A stretch of DNA of 64,000 bases, from positions 140,378,818 through 140,442,817 of the forward strand of contig NC_071392.1 of the NCBI RefSeq assembly GCF_022682495.2. Reading direction: 5' to 3'. This stretch comes from Desmodus rotundus. Lineage: Eukaryota > Chordata > Mammalia > Chiroptera > Phyllostomidae. Of this stretch, positions 35,010 to 48,400 are shown piece after piece. The position numbers were made by a program, and so were the translations under genes. Each line of letters starts with the position of its first letter. The stretch's first letter is position 1. Under the pieces are notes generated by a model that did not search any database, was not told where the DNA came from, and saw nothing but the letters and a program-made list of their open reading frames with translations.

Positions 35010-35566
35010 ACAGCAAACACACAATGAACTTCCAGGAGAGGCCAGGCACCTGGGACAGGGAGCAGAGCTCTCTGGCCAGCAGACACGGCCATGCCACGTC
35101 ACTGGACAACTTTAGATCCGAGTCTCGGAGTAGAAGCAGAGCTGGGGGAAGGGAGACGGAGAAACTGCAGTTGAGTCTGCTGCTTATCAGTGATCTTCAT
35201 GAAGTGGAAACTTTCCACGGGCCTCCCCAGATCACGATCACATCTGGTGCCCTTGAAAGGTTCAAAAGAGGAAGTTCGGGTTAGGCTGTGGTGGATGACG
35301 AGCACACAAACACCCCAGCAGCAGGAGAGGGGCCCGCGGCGCAGGGTTGGACTCACTCCGGGGTGGGCTGCAGTGAGGACGCTCCAGGCTGCAGCTTCTG
35401 GGTCAAACACACAGAGCCTCACTGGACGTGCATTTGTGTGTGTCTTTTTGTTTAAAGAGACAAGTGTAAAGTAAATGATTTGGAGGCACATCCTAAATGT
35501 CAATGTCAGAAGAAAAAGCCAAGATCTTTTGCCCCACTCTCCCATTTTGTGAGTGAGAAAACAGAC

Positions 35567-35793
35567 GCGGGAAGGGAAAGAGGCTGACACAGGTAAATTG
35601 TCTTCCAGACTCATTTTGTCAGAGATGTGTGTGCATCTAACATATTCGGAACTGCTGGGTCCAACCCTCATCGTACAAATGAAGAAACAGGGGCCGGGGG
35701 AGGGTACTGGCTAGTCCAAGGTCACACACCGAGGGAGGGACAAGACTGGACCCATTAAGTCTCCCAATCACCCACGACCCCTGCACAGCTACT
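35567..35793. repeat. Direct duplication, copy B (inside ANXA6 3' UTR)
   Basis: Second copy of the block at 34787-35009. Because it sits inside sequence resembling the mammalian ANXA6 3' UTR, it is probably the parental copy. Confidence 0.75.
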
Positions 35794-36240
35794 TCTGTGA
35801 AGTGTGTGGCCGATGGACATTTGAACCCAGGTATCTGGACCCCCCAGTTCGGTGCTCTAGCACAACCACCCAGATGGAGGCAGATGAAATGCTAGCACAG
35901 GCCTGTCAGCTGGCCGGAGACACGTATCTTCCCCCATCTGCCCTCCCACCCCCGTCCCGAGAACACTCAGTTGGCACCTGCCACCGCGCCCCACTGTTCA
36001 AAGCACAGACATTACTCATTTCATAGACAGAGGCTCAGTACGTGTTTGGATTTGACAAAGCCCAACCGGGGCAGGGGCTGTGGCAGGGACACAAGGATGG
36101 AGGAGACAGTGGGGAGGGGAGGTGGACGGAACCTACGGCTACGGTTCTTCAGCCGCTCAGATATGAGGAGTGACCGCTCTGGGCCTTCAGTGGCCTCTGG
36201 GGGTGGGAGCCTTTCCTAAGCCCCAGTTGATGACAAGAGC

Positions 36241-36280
36241 CCACCCTGCCCCCCTTCCCCCCACCCCCGCCCCTTCCCCA
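36241..36280 (-). promoter_or_regulatory. G-rich tract in ANXA6 3' UTR, potential RNA G-quadruplex
   Basis: On the transcript strand this is a run of six G-tracts of 3-6 G separated by one or two other bases (GGGGAAGGGGCGGGGGTGGG and onward). It satisfies the G3+N1-7 quadruplex rule several times over. Confidence 0.55.
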
Positions 36281-36369
36281 GTCTCTGAAATTGGAGCAAT
36301 CAGGCTTGGTCACGGCGGCTGGTGCTGATGATCATTTCTCAGTGGAGGTGCCCGCCAAAGCTGGTGGCC

Positions 36370-36429
36370 CTAGTCCTCGCCACCACAAATAGCCAGCAAG
36401 GCCTTCATGAAGTCTCCGGAGGTATCGCC
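36370..36429 (-). CDS. ANXA6: ANXA6 exon 26, coding part (residues 655-673, stop)
   Basis: Follows acceptor CTCTGCCAG (AG at 36431-36430) in phase 0 and encodes [19 protein letters not shown] then TAG (36372-36370). This is the final helix of repeat 8; GDTSGDF and LCGGED-type endings are annexin hallmarks. The human tail as I recall it has FLKALLALC, so Met and Ile here are conservative changes. Confidence 0.95.
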   Translation of the reverse strand, partial: GDTSGDFMKALLAICGGED

Positions 36430-39400
36430 CTGGCAGAGGCAGAGGGAGAGCTAAGTGACAACAACCCTGACAGCCCCCCTGCCCCCTCCCCCAGCCGCCC
36501 ATTTTCCAGGAGCGGTCTGTGCATGTGCAGATGTGTGTGTGTTTATCACATTCCTTTTCTACACGGAAACGGACACGCACCACTCACGCTAGTCTGAACC
36601 ATACTTTTCTGAATCAAGAGAAGATCCCACAGCAGCACACAGAGCTCCCCCATGCTTTTTCATGGCTGCATCGTATTCTACTGCAGGGACAGACCATCCT
36701 TTCTTTACCAATCCTCTAGGGAGGGCTTCCACTCCTGTCATTATAAACAGTGCTGGCACAAATACTCTTTGCCTTTGGGAATATGTATGGCTGTCTGTAG
36801 TGTAAATTCCTACACATAGAAATACCAAGTCCAAAGTGCACATGTTTCAAATTTGGGAATCTCCAATCTTCCCTTTAAAGGCGTGTCACCCAGTTCCCTC
36901 CCCACCACGCCTGCGGGACACTGCCCGGGAGGTCTGCCACTGTCTTGTCACGCAAGGACAACATTGACCTTTAAGGTCCTGGGCAGTGTCAAAGACAAGA
37001 AAACGGGCTCCATGGTGAAAGCAGTCGACGTAAAAGGGCCACATGCTACACGATTCCATTTATGTGAAGTGCCCAGAACAGGCACAGCTACAGAGACAGA
37101 GGATGGCTTGCTGGTGGCCGAGGGCTGGGGGCGGACACAGGTGAATAGGTACGAGGATCGCGGTGGTGTGACGGACACGTTTTAGGCTGGACTGTGTGTG
37201 CACAACTTGTTACATTTACTAACATTTTTTAAATTACAGGTGAATTTTATGGCATGTGAATTATATGTCAATAACAACTTCTAAAAAGCAAAAAGAAAGG
37301 CTCCTGTTTTCTCTGGAAATCTGTGATGATAAACTTTTGCTCCATCTGGAATTTACTCTGGTATAAACAGGGAGGCAGGCCTTTCATTTAGCAATATCCT
37401 GGCTGTCCCAAGAGGTATCATCGAGAAAAACACCGTGGGAATGAAAAGGACTTAAATTCTTCCCTTCAGGGACCTGACACCCACCCCCTTCCCCACCGAC
37501 CTCTGGCCCCGCCCCTCACCTCAATGGCCTTGTGGAGAGACTTGTCGTATTTCTCAATGAACTCCCGCCGGACGTTGAGCAGGTCGATCTCACTCCGGGA
37601 GACCATGATCCTGCTGAGGGTTTTCTCATCCGTGCCCGCACCCTGGGGGGCCACGCGTGGGGGGTACGCAGGGCAGGAGAAGAAACAGGGCCATCAGGCA
37701 AGGACTAGGGCTTGTCCATCTGCCCCTCTCCCCTTTCCCTCAGAAACCAGGGTGGAATATTCTGCCTCCATTTGCCACAAACAGTTCCGACCCAAGTTAA
37801 CTCCCCTGGGCCTAGGACTGGCCAGGCAGGCAAGAATGGCTTGTGTGAGTTGAAGCGTGTGCCCCTAAATTCAAGTCCACCTGGAACCTCACAAAGTGAC
37901 CTCATTTGGAAACAGAGTCTTTGCACATGTGATTAGTTGTGGTCCTCCTGGATTAGGGTTGGCCCCAGACCCGACAACCTGTGACCTTGTAAGAAGAGGA
38001 CACCTGGGCGTGTACACAGAGAAGGCAGACTAGAGGGGTTCACCCACACGCCAAGAAACAGCAGGGTTCCTGGTGTCAGAGAAGCTGGAGAGAGGCCCCC
38101 TCAGAGCCTCCGGAAGAAACCAATCTTGCCAACACCTTCGCTTTGCACTTCTGGCCTCTATAACCGTGACAGAATAAATCCTACGGTCACTTGGTTTGTG
38201 GCCATTGGTCACGGTAGCACAGGGCACAAGGAGCAGGCACAGGACAGATGGGGAGTGCAGGCCACCAGAGCCCACCTCCGCCCCCAGGGAGCTCGGGTCA
38301 CCAGCATAGGAGGCAGAGCTGGCACACGGTGAGTGCTCAGTAAATGGCTGTCATGTGCGGGGACTGCAGGCTGAGAGGAGTCTCTGGCTCGCTCCCACCA
38401 GGCAGGCTGCCCAGGCTCCGTCAGCAGCTGAGATTCCACTCGTTGGGCTGAGAGCGTGGACAGCGTGGTTTTCAGGAAGCCAGCGCCAGTCCCAGAGCTG
38501 AGCACTTGTTACCTTTTGTGATCATTAGTCACAGGAAGCAGCGTGTCACCTGCTAGAATGTGAGCTCTGACAGGGCAGAGACTGTGTCCCTCTCACCCAG
38601 CTCTGGGTCTCCAGGGCAAGTCCCTCGACTTTGCCTGTGGGACTGGACCATTCTTTCTGGTGGGGATCTTTCCTGTGCGCTGTGGGCTGTTAGCAGAATC
38701 CCTGCCCTTGACCTACAAGGTGCAAGCAGCCGTCACTCCCCAAGCTGTGACAACCAAAATGTGTCAGAACATTGCCAAATGTGCCCTGGGAGGGCAAAGC
38801 CACTCCCCACCCCAGGCTGAGAATGACAGTCCTAGAGACACAGGACAGATGCTGGTAGGTATCGAATGGGGGACACAGCTGTCACAGTGCTGACCTGAGG
38901 GGTGACGAAGTGCTGGAAGGGAAAGGGACAAACGAGTAGGTCTTACCTTCATGGACTTGTAAAGTTTGTCGGCGAAGAAGAGAGGTTTATTCTTGACACT
39001 TTGAACTGGCCAGAAGAGAAGGACACAGGGATGTCGGACAGAGCAGTTGTGCCTGGACTCTGGGTGGGGACTTCTCCCACCTCCTCCCCCCAAACCTGGG
39101 CCTGCAGGTCATACTCAGGGCCTGACTCACTCACTCCCCCTTCCCGATGCTGCCTCCTCTGGCTCATGCCTAGGCCTGGCTCTGGCTGGTTTGCAACTCA
39201 CTTCCGGCTGAGGTGCTTGCCGCTCACCACGGTGAGTAGCGGACTCAAAGGAAGCAACCCTCATGAACCTAAGGCACAGGGCCTCAAACTTCTCAGTGCA
39301 GGAGGGTCACCAGAGATGTTGTTTAAAACTCAAGTGTTAAGCCCTGGCTGGGGTGGCTCAGTGGATTAAGCACCAGCTTGTGAACTAAAAGGTCACTGGT

Positions 39401-42400
39401 TCGATACCCGGTCAGGGTACATGCCTGGGTTTTGGTCCAGGTCCCCAGTTGGGGTATGCAAGAGATAACCAAGTTGATGTTTCTCTCCCCTTCCCTCCCT
39501 TCCCATCTGTCTAAAAATAAATAAATTTATTTTAAAAAATTAAAATAAAACACAGGTGTCAGCCTTTACCCGAGGGGACTCAGATTCCAGGAATATATTG
39601 AGCAGCAGCTCTCAGAGCCTGGCTCCTGGACAGCTGCATCAGTGACATCTGGGGACTTGGTAGAGATGCAAATTCTCATGCCCCACCCCAGGTGTGCTGA
39701 AGCTGCAGCTCTGAAGGCGGGTGACCAACTCATCCCACTCTGCCTGGGACAGTCCTGGTGTTAGGGTGGCAGCCCTGATTTCCCCAACCCCCACCTGCCA
39801 GTGCCTGTCTGGCTATACCAACCCACCCCTTTCTCAAGGCCTGGTGGTCTCTGGCCCTCAGCAGCTGATGGATTTCAAGGCTCTAGAACCGCCATGGGGG
39901 TGTCTCAGCTTAAGGAGGAGGAATCAGATGCCAGTCCCAGAAAGCCAGAACGACTCTGGATACAAGTATTTCTACGAGGACGGTAAGAGGCGGGGGCCAT
40001 GCACCCCAGGGGCACAGTCACACAGACACAGTCCCTGCAACAGGCCCAGGAACCCATGGGAGTGACTGCATCACACACCAGCCTGCCAAGCTCCTTGTGC
40101 AGTTTCCTACCACCTTCCTTCCAAACACACCCCAAGCTCCTTGGCCTGAAAGTCAAAGCTCCTACCTCCCTTTGCTCCCCTTCCTCCAAACACACTGCGA
40201 ATTCCTTCGTGGCTTTGTCCTCCTCTGATGTCCTTCCCTTCTGCCCTCCACTACTTCACCTCCCCAAATCCCACCCCCATCCTGCAAGGCTGTACTTGAC
40301 ATGCACTCCTTAAGTTGTATCACCGATACTCTGGTTTCTCTTCAGATCGTATAAGTCTTTCGCCTTAAGTTGTATCACCTCCTCCAAGAAGCCTGCCCTG
40401 ACTAAATCAATCCACTTAAGAGCAGATTCAGCAGAAACTTCCACCCTCTGCAACCAACCCAGAAACCTAAAGCCTGCCTTAGAGGACCCTGGGGCCTGCT
40501 GTGGATGGAGTGATATGGGGTGTGTATGTAGGCACCCCCGTCCCGCAGGACACTGCATCCCTACCCAGCCCTCCTGGTTTCTTCCCCAGGGTAAGCTGTT
40601 TCCTATTCCTGCCCCACAGCCTGGAACCAGTCCTCATATTACCCCACCAATCCCACATTGGTACGACCACTGGGGCCAGCACATGGCACTGCTGATTTTC
40701 TAGTACTAGTAGCTGCCACAGCCATTGTTCAGGGGCTCTGGCCATATTCTCAATGCCCCCAGTCCTGCCCTTGACCTCTAGCCCCTTCTTTTGGTCCCCG
40801 CCAGTTACCAATGGCCACAAAGGCGTCTCTGACGTCCCCAGACATTTCCTTCTTGATGACATGTTCCACGTCATAGTTGGTCATCTTGATGAACTCCTGG
40901 AAGACTGGCACCAAGAGAAGCCCCATGGGTGAGCTTCGGTTCACAGGGAGAGGGGAGATCACCCCGGTCCCGCCCACCCAGCTCCACCCACAGGCTGTGC
41001 CTGGCAAAGTGGAAAGGAGCAGCAGGTATAGCTGTGTCCAGGCACAGTCGCTGTGGGAGGGAAGTTCTGACCTCAGGCTGCCTTGGGCTCAGAGCCTAAT
41101 CCGTGTCAAGTCAGGCACTGCCCCAGGGCCTTGGTCAAGTTCTAGGAACCTGGGCTGGGGCAGTAGATGAGCATGGGTCCCAGTCACCACTCTGCCAGAA
41201 CTCACGGAATGACCTTGGAGGACCCCCTCTTCACTTTTGGGCCACCCCTTCATCCTGTGTCAAGTTGGGATAGAGACTACTCTAAGCACTCACAATAACA
41301 GCACTAAGGAAGTTACCATGTGCCAGGCATTGTGCTAAGTGCTGTTTGTGAATATATTTTGCACATCTTCACAGCAATCTTGTGTGGCAGGACTAAAATC
41401 CCAGGTTCGAGCTAAGGGAATTCAGACACAGATATGCCCCACCTTGCCCAGGGCTTCAGGGCTGGTAAGCGGGAGGCTGGAATCAAGACGGCACAACTCC
41501 TGGGTTTCTTCTTTTAGCCACTACGCTAAAGCGCTTTACGAATTTTACTGACGAGTGCCAGGCAGATGCATGCTTAAAGGTCTTAGTGGAAAGAACCCTT
41601 CACAGTCACCTCATGTCAGGGCCGCCGCATACTGGTGTGCCCTGTGCATGTGGCAGCCTGTGGCTCAAAGACCAGTACGTGGTCCTTATTTCATCGCCAC
41701 CCCTCACTGCCTTGCTCTTGGCAGACGTCCCAATGGGTCATGACACAGAACCTCCAAATCTTTCTCAACACAGAATCGCAGGTGGCCACCACCAACCCTT
41801 TGGGCTGGCTGGCCGTGGAAGTGAAAGCCACCCGCTTTCCCTCATCCCAGGCATCCCACCCTTCCCTAAGGAGGTGGAGGGAGTTGGCCCAAGGCTGAAG
41901 GACACCAGGACTGGACCCTGGGGCTCCCTGTCCCAATCAGCCACCGTACTCTGTTGTTGGGGGAGGGAGTAGGTGGGCGGGCAATTGGCTCCTCTGGTCA
42001 CAGAGAGCTGACAGATCCTCAACAGATGTGAGGGTCTTCCCGCTGAGTTGAAAGGGGAGGACTGAGGCCTCACCTCTCCGGAGGTGTGCGTAACTCCGCG
42101 TACACAGGATGGTCATGAACCGCGTCTCCATGGAAGCTTTGTCTCCACCACTGGATGTGTCGGCTATTTCCTGTGAGCCCAGGTGGGGGCGAGGATTTGG
42201 GAGGGGAGACATGAGAAAGCCTTGGTTATCACTCACTTCCATGGCTTTGCCTAGTCCGAGGACAGTTAGAAGTTGCCCTGCCCCCACCACCCAGGGACAC
42301 TGACATCGGCCCCTTCTTCCTTCCTCGGCCTCCTCAGCCCCCTCCAGTTCCCAGGAACCCTGTGGGCAGACACACTGCGCCTCACAACCACAGGACAGTG

Positions 42401-45400
42401 ACCCAGGGGAGGGGCAAACAGGCACTGGGCGTGGGGGAGCTGGGCAGCACTTCTGTGCACAAGGAAAAATGGCCTAGCCGGAGTTTCCCCAAGTGTCAGC
42501 AACGTCCCACGTACTTGAACACCCCACATATGTGCTTCCACAACACTCTTCTAGCCAGCTATCAGTTCTGCTTGCACTGACTTTAAATATCCCTTTAAAA
42601 CAACCCATTTCCCACGGGAAGGGAGTGGCGAATGTTTGGGAAACACTTGCCTGGCCCATTTTCACCCAGTGGGGTTCTTAGAGGAGAGGGAGAGAGAGAA
42701 GCCGTGGGGCGAACCCCAGATCACTGCCTGGCTCTGCCCCACTCAGCCCCACCCAGAATCACACCCGACTCAGAGGCCTTAAAATCCACAGGGACACCAC
42801 GACACTCACCAAGATCTCAGCCGCCACCTGAGAGCAGGGAGGAGAGAGAGGGGGAGGCAAGAGTCAGAGGTGGGTCCAGAGAGGGTGGCTCTGGGTTACA
42901 GGGGTAGGGGGCCTGGCTCAGGGCGGCCCCCAGGCGATGGGACCATAATGGGAGTGGGGAGGAGAGAAAACACCTTTTCCTGAGCTTTGGGCTACTCAAC
43001 GTGGGGAGAGGCCTGGGAATTACAAAAATGTCCACCCGAGGAGTAAGGGGGGGCACAGGACAGGGCACTGTGTCCTTCATCATCTCAGGCGACCTAGGGT
43101 GATGCCTAGTGTGCTCACCTCCAAGGCCACCGAGAAGCCAGAGTGTGAGCAGTGCTGAGTTCCCTACACCCTACAGCACTTTCAGAGTTGGAGGGTCCTC
43201 AGGAGACCCGAACCCCCTCAGGTGACAGACAGGAGACAGGATTGCTAAGGCCTGGAGGGGAGGGGTCTAAGGAGGGGCACAGAGCCAATCAGGTGGGAGA
43301 AGGCCAGCTCTTCAGTCATTTTTCAAGTGTCCGTTTTAATTGTTATCTTAGCCCAAGCACCAACTTTTGTTGGGACACGAGTTTGTTAGGCAAATACTGT
43401 GACTCGGAGTGCCTGGGGACGACATACACTGAACCCTGTGTACCCCAGAATGAGTCTCGACTTTGCTTATATCCCCCAAACTCTGCCGCCCACTTTAATC
43501 TATTGGGCAGGTTAAAACCATCCTCTTCCTAAACTTCCCAATAGCTTTTAGCTTTAGAACACTCTAAGTTGTCAACGTCTATCGAAATTTAAAATGCACA
43601 TGCCGTTTGATTGGGCAATTGTGCAGCTAGGGCTTTGCCTCACAGATACACCGGCAAAGCCTTCTGTGATGTAACGCCAGGGGGTTCACCGCAGCAGTGT
43701 CTAAAATGCAGAAAACCTGGAAACCGCTAATAGTGACTTGTTAAACAGGCTACGTATGTTTCACCCAATACTAAAAATTAAGGTCCACACAGCCATTAAA
43801 AAGAACGAGACTGGTCTGCAGGGCTGATGAGGACAGAGTCTCCATTTAAATTAAGCAAAAAAGTAAGGCGTAGCGTAACAGTGTGTCATTGTGTATAGCA
43901 GTGTTCCTTTTATCTAGCTAGGAAAAGATGAATGCCAGCTTTTGCATTTTATTTTTCCTGAAATTTTGTTTCTATTTCCTCAATATGCAAATCTGTTATT
44001 TTTATTTTTTATTCAAATCGGAGTTATCAGGGGCTGCTGGGATTATGGAATGCTTCTGGTTTTATTTGTAATTTTCTACATTAGAACCAACCTAGCTGAA
44101 CCCCGAGGACATCATCTAAGTGAAATGAGCCAGTTACACAAGGACAGACACTGTATGATGGCGAGGGCCCTGAAGCAGTCACACTCGGAGACAGGAAGCA
44201 GGAAGGCAGTGGTCCGGGGCTGGGGAGTGGGAAAGAGGAGTCACGGATGGGCTCAGAGCTGCGGTTTACGAGACAGGAGAGCTCAGTGGGTGGATGACGG
44301 CGGTGGCTGCACAGTGACGTGAATGTGCCCAATGGCACTGAAATGTCCACTTAAAAATGGTTAAGATGGTAAAATTGGTGTTACGTTATGTATATTTTTA
44401 TAAGTGTTCATGTACGTTTTACCACAATCTTTAACTATGCTAAAAAATGCCTAGTATTTTTTTAAAGAGGGAGATGTTTTAAAAATTGCACAAAAAATAA
44501 TTAAGGCATCAACCTTTTCTATTTGCTTGGCCAGTGAACCCCAGACATACGTTTTTTCAAAGTGTCTTTAAGACAATAATCTTTGCAGTATGGAAAACGC
44601 AGGGAGCTACTAAAATAATTTCCCAGAGTCAACACAAAAGCTTTTCCTTATGAGCCCAGGTACTTCTTGCAAAAAGTAATCTGGGCTGTCCCTCCGAAAG
44701 CTAAACATAGTCTTATCCACTCCTAGATACAAACTCAAAAGAAATGAAAATGTGCACGTCCACAAAAACTTGTAGACAAGTGTTCATAGCGAGCAGCATT
44801 ATTCATAGTAGCTCAAAGGTGGACCCAAAGTCCTATTAGCTGATACATGGATTTAAAAAAAGTGATATATTCATAATGAAATGCTATTTGGCAATGGAAA
44901 AAAATGAAGGAATATATATGGTATAATAGGGAGGTACTGTGAAAATACTATGCTAAGTGAAAGAAACCAGTCACAGAAGAGCACATGCAACATGCTTCCA
45001 TCTGTGGGAAATACTAGAATGGGCATGTCTGCAGAGACGGGGAGTGGGTCAGTGGTTGCCTGGCGCTGGGGCGCTGGGAGGAAATGAGGAGGAAGTGCAG
45101 TGTGTGCAGGGTTTCTTTGGGGGTGATGAAATGTTCTAGGTTGATAGTGGCGATGGTTGTGCAAAGCTGTGAAGACACTAAAAACCACGAAATGTACACT
45201 TTACATGGGTCAGTGCATGGTATATGAATTATATTTCCCTGAAGCTGTTATATTAAAAGATAATCGAAGGGCTGAATTATCTAAAACTGGCCACAGTTTT
45301 CATTTCACTCCGGGTCTATAATGAGATTATCCACATCATTTATTGCTCAAACCAGAACACTCAGAGCTGAAGGGAAGCTATTAGCAACTACTGTGGGGCA

Positions 45401-48400
45401 AGAGGTGAACAGTGGACAAATGTCACCCTGCTCACAACAGGCCCGGACTTCCTAGAGCTGGAGGGGTGCCAGACACCCAGCGTGAGGGTACGGAAAGGAG
45501 GAGCAAACGCATACTGCTGGGTAGTGACGTGCGTTATCTAGAATTTTTAGGAGGGAACTTGGCTCTGACACCCAATGCCTTCAGTTTTTGGATACACTTC
45601 CTGCCAGCGTTCCCATTTCCCCTGTAGAAATCGATTCAAAGGAAAAATCACGCATGTGATAAAAGAGTTGGTTACTAGGAGGAGGGCTGGTTAAATAAAG
45701 TTTGGTAAATTCTTAAATGGAATAGTTTATATCCATTAAATGGTGTTGATTTTTAAAAAAATAATATGTAACATTTTTAACAGAATATTAATTTTTAACT
45801 CTTATAAATGAGGGATGCTATATATATATGACAACTAGAATGATCTATTGTAAAATATTAACAATGGTTGTTCCTAGCAGGTTCTGGGATTTTTTTGCGT
45901 ATCCCTGTTTTCTAAAGTTTCTACAAAAGATATGTATTACTTTTCCAGTTATAAGAAAATGAACCCACACTAAGATCAGGGCTAGTATCTGTGAATCTGG
46001 AAAGGCAGCTGAGGTGGGCAGGGCTCTGGCTCCTTTGGTTGTTGCCACCAGGTTCTCTCTCACCCCTTCTCTTCTGTAAAGGCTGCCAGCAAGGTGCACC
46101 ACCGCCCCCTGCTGGTAGCAACTGGAAGCATAGCCTCATAGGTAGAACTGGCATCAGGTGAAAGCATTGGGATGGGAGATGGATTTGAGAAGAGCTTTTA
46201 AGCCAGGTTCAAAGACCCTTAACAGCACAATAGGGCTACACTGTTGAATGAGTGAATGAAATGCAGCCTCAAATAGCCACTCTAGGGGGCTGGGTTCCAA
46301 GCTGGCCCTCACCCCAAACACACCCATAATGCAGCTGGAATACCCATCAGTGGGTATTCACCCTGCAGCTTCTGACGGCTGAATTCCAAACCAGGGGCTG
46401 GACACCTGGACAACTGGTTTGGAGGCTGCAGGGAAATAACTATGCTGGATTTTGGAGGATATTAGATGGTATTAAGTGTGGGCTTTGGAGTCAGGCAGAC
46501 CTGGGTTCAAATCACACTATGGGCGCTTAGAAATTGTGCCCTTGGATATGTAAGGAGTTTCATTTATCTCCAGTTAAAAACAAGGGGGATGACATAAGAA
46601 AGTGTAAAACAGTCTTAGCATCATGCTTAGTACTTAGTAAGCATTCTGATGGCTTTATAATTGTCCCGTTCCAGCCAAGGGTCCTTCCAGGTCAGATGCT
46701 GCTTAGCATTCTGCACCTCTGCTGGTGGAACTGGGAACAGAGCTGGTGCCCTGACTCCTAATCCATCAGAGCGCTTTCCAACCCACCAACTGTGAAGGAA
46801 GAGGGCTGGATCCGCAGGCTGTGGTATCAATGCCCAACTCCTGGACCTGGAGTGTTTGGGGGACTGGGGACGGCTCAGGCAGAAGAGAGAGAGGCCCGGA
46901 CCTGGGCCAGGCCACAAGGTGCTGGAACAAGGCACAGGTGAGGGGGACAGTGCAGAGGGCCTCAGCAGGGACTGCCCAGCCATAGGGACACTTAGGGACA
47001 AAGGATTTGGGACTATCCAGCCTCCATAGAAGCCATGTCCAGACCTCAAGCTCCGCAGCCTTAGGAGCAAGGCAGAAGCAGAGAAGCCAAGAGACCCTAG
47101 AGAACTCGCAGTCCTTTATTCATTCAGTAACAACTATATATTGAGTCCTAGTCACGTGCCACTTCGGACGCACCGGTGAGCAAAACACAGATCCCAGCCC
47201 TTGATAAACTTGCTTTCTAGGCTCTCCCAGGATATAACCTTTACTCGGTGCCATTCCGTAGATAAACTGGGAGCTGTAGCACTCATACCCCCTTCCCAGC
47301 AAACTCCCAGACCTGTTGTCTCTGGGTGAATTTCACCCAGGCTACTGATTTGCTGTGTGACTTTCAGGAGTCACTCTTCCTCTCTGGGCCTGTTTTCCCA
47401 CAGCAACATGAAGAGTTTGATCTGCATTATCCCTAGTCCCTTCCAGCTCTGAAGGTCTGGGGCCCTCAGCCTAACCCTTCACACAGGAAACACCAGTAAG
47501 GCCAGCACTGCCTTCTCGAACATCACTCTGAAAGCTCTGAGAACCTTCCAAGTCTCACTTCTAAGGATGGGAGGTGCAAGGGGTGCAGAGTCTGAGTGTC
47601 TGCCCATCACACCAGCCACACCCACACCAGAAGCCTTCCCCCTCCCGGAGCACCAGGACCTGCCCTGGATGGGTGTCAGCTGGAGCCGCTGGGGGTCTCA
47701 CCTGGGCATCTTCCTGGGCCTGGTCCCGATTTTCTCCTCCCTCCTCACGGTTTCCCTGCAGCAGGACCAGTGAGAAGTCAGTCCCCAAACAGCCACACAC
47801 TCTGCCCCTGAGCAGCCACAGGCCCTTGCTCAGCCACTCTGCCTCCCTGAATGCTTTCCCTCAGTTGTAGCACAAGGATGACGAGCCCTCCATCCTAGGG
47901 CAGGCTTCGTGGGCATTCCATGCGAACATCGGGAAGGCACCTGGCCCAGGGCCTGACTCAGACACAGTATGCTGGCACCAGGTCCTGGCAGCTGGCTTGT
48001 GAGAGTTCAAGAGATGGTGACAGCAGCTCCGGGTAACAACACAGAGAAATGTCACCCACATGGCTTTGTCCTGCCAGCTAGGAGCCCAAAAGGCCAGGTC
48101 GAGGGCCATCAGGGGACAGCTGCCCAGAGAAGGTGGCACCAAACCAGCTTTGAAAAGTGCACAATGGAGAAGGCACTGACCGAGGCAGTAACTGCCTCCG
48201 AAGTGGGACTGCGTTGGCAAGTGGGGAAGACACCCACCCTTCCAGGATGGGGCCCTGTCCCCTCCCCACTCCCAGGGCCAGGGGGCCTAGCAGGCCTGGG
48301 CAGGGCTGTGAATTCACCCACCGTAGCCAGAGAGATGAGGATCCTTTTGAAGTGGCCAGATGTGTCTGAGCTCAGAGCATCCTCCAGAGACTTGTGATAA

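Larger units (their letters stand above)
20120..35429. other. TNIP1-ANXA6 intergenic region
   Basis: Between the TNIP1 promoter and the inferred ANXA6 3' end. It carries MIR copies (20275, 21730-21895, 22405, 23395-23570, 27800-27930, 28010, 32310), L2 scraps (31975, 33700-33815), a MER5-like piece, the CA-rich minisatellite, the candidate upstream TNIP1 exon with kB site, and duplication copy A. No protein-coding gene was recognised on either strand. Confidence 0.6.
35430..36369 (-). other. ANXA6: ANXA6 3' untranslated region (far end approximate)
   Basis: Sequence after the TAG resembles the human ANXA6 3' UTR as I recall it, including a GGCGGGCACCTCCAC-like start, a long G-rich tract at 36241-36280 and a block near 36010-36070 reading GTCAAATCCAAACACG. 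Similarity seems to run to about 35430. No AATAAA is visible on the gene strand in this interval, so the cleavage site is not fixed by sequence alone. Confidence 0.6.
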
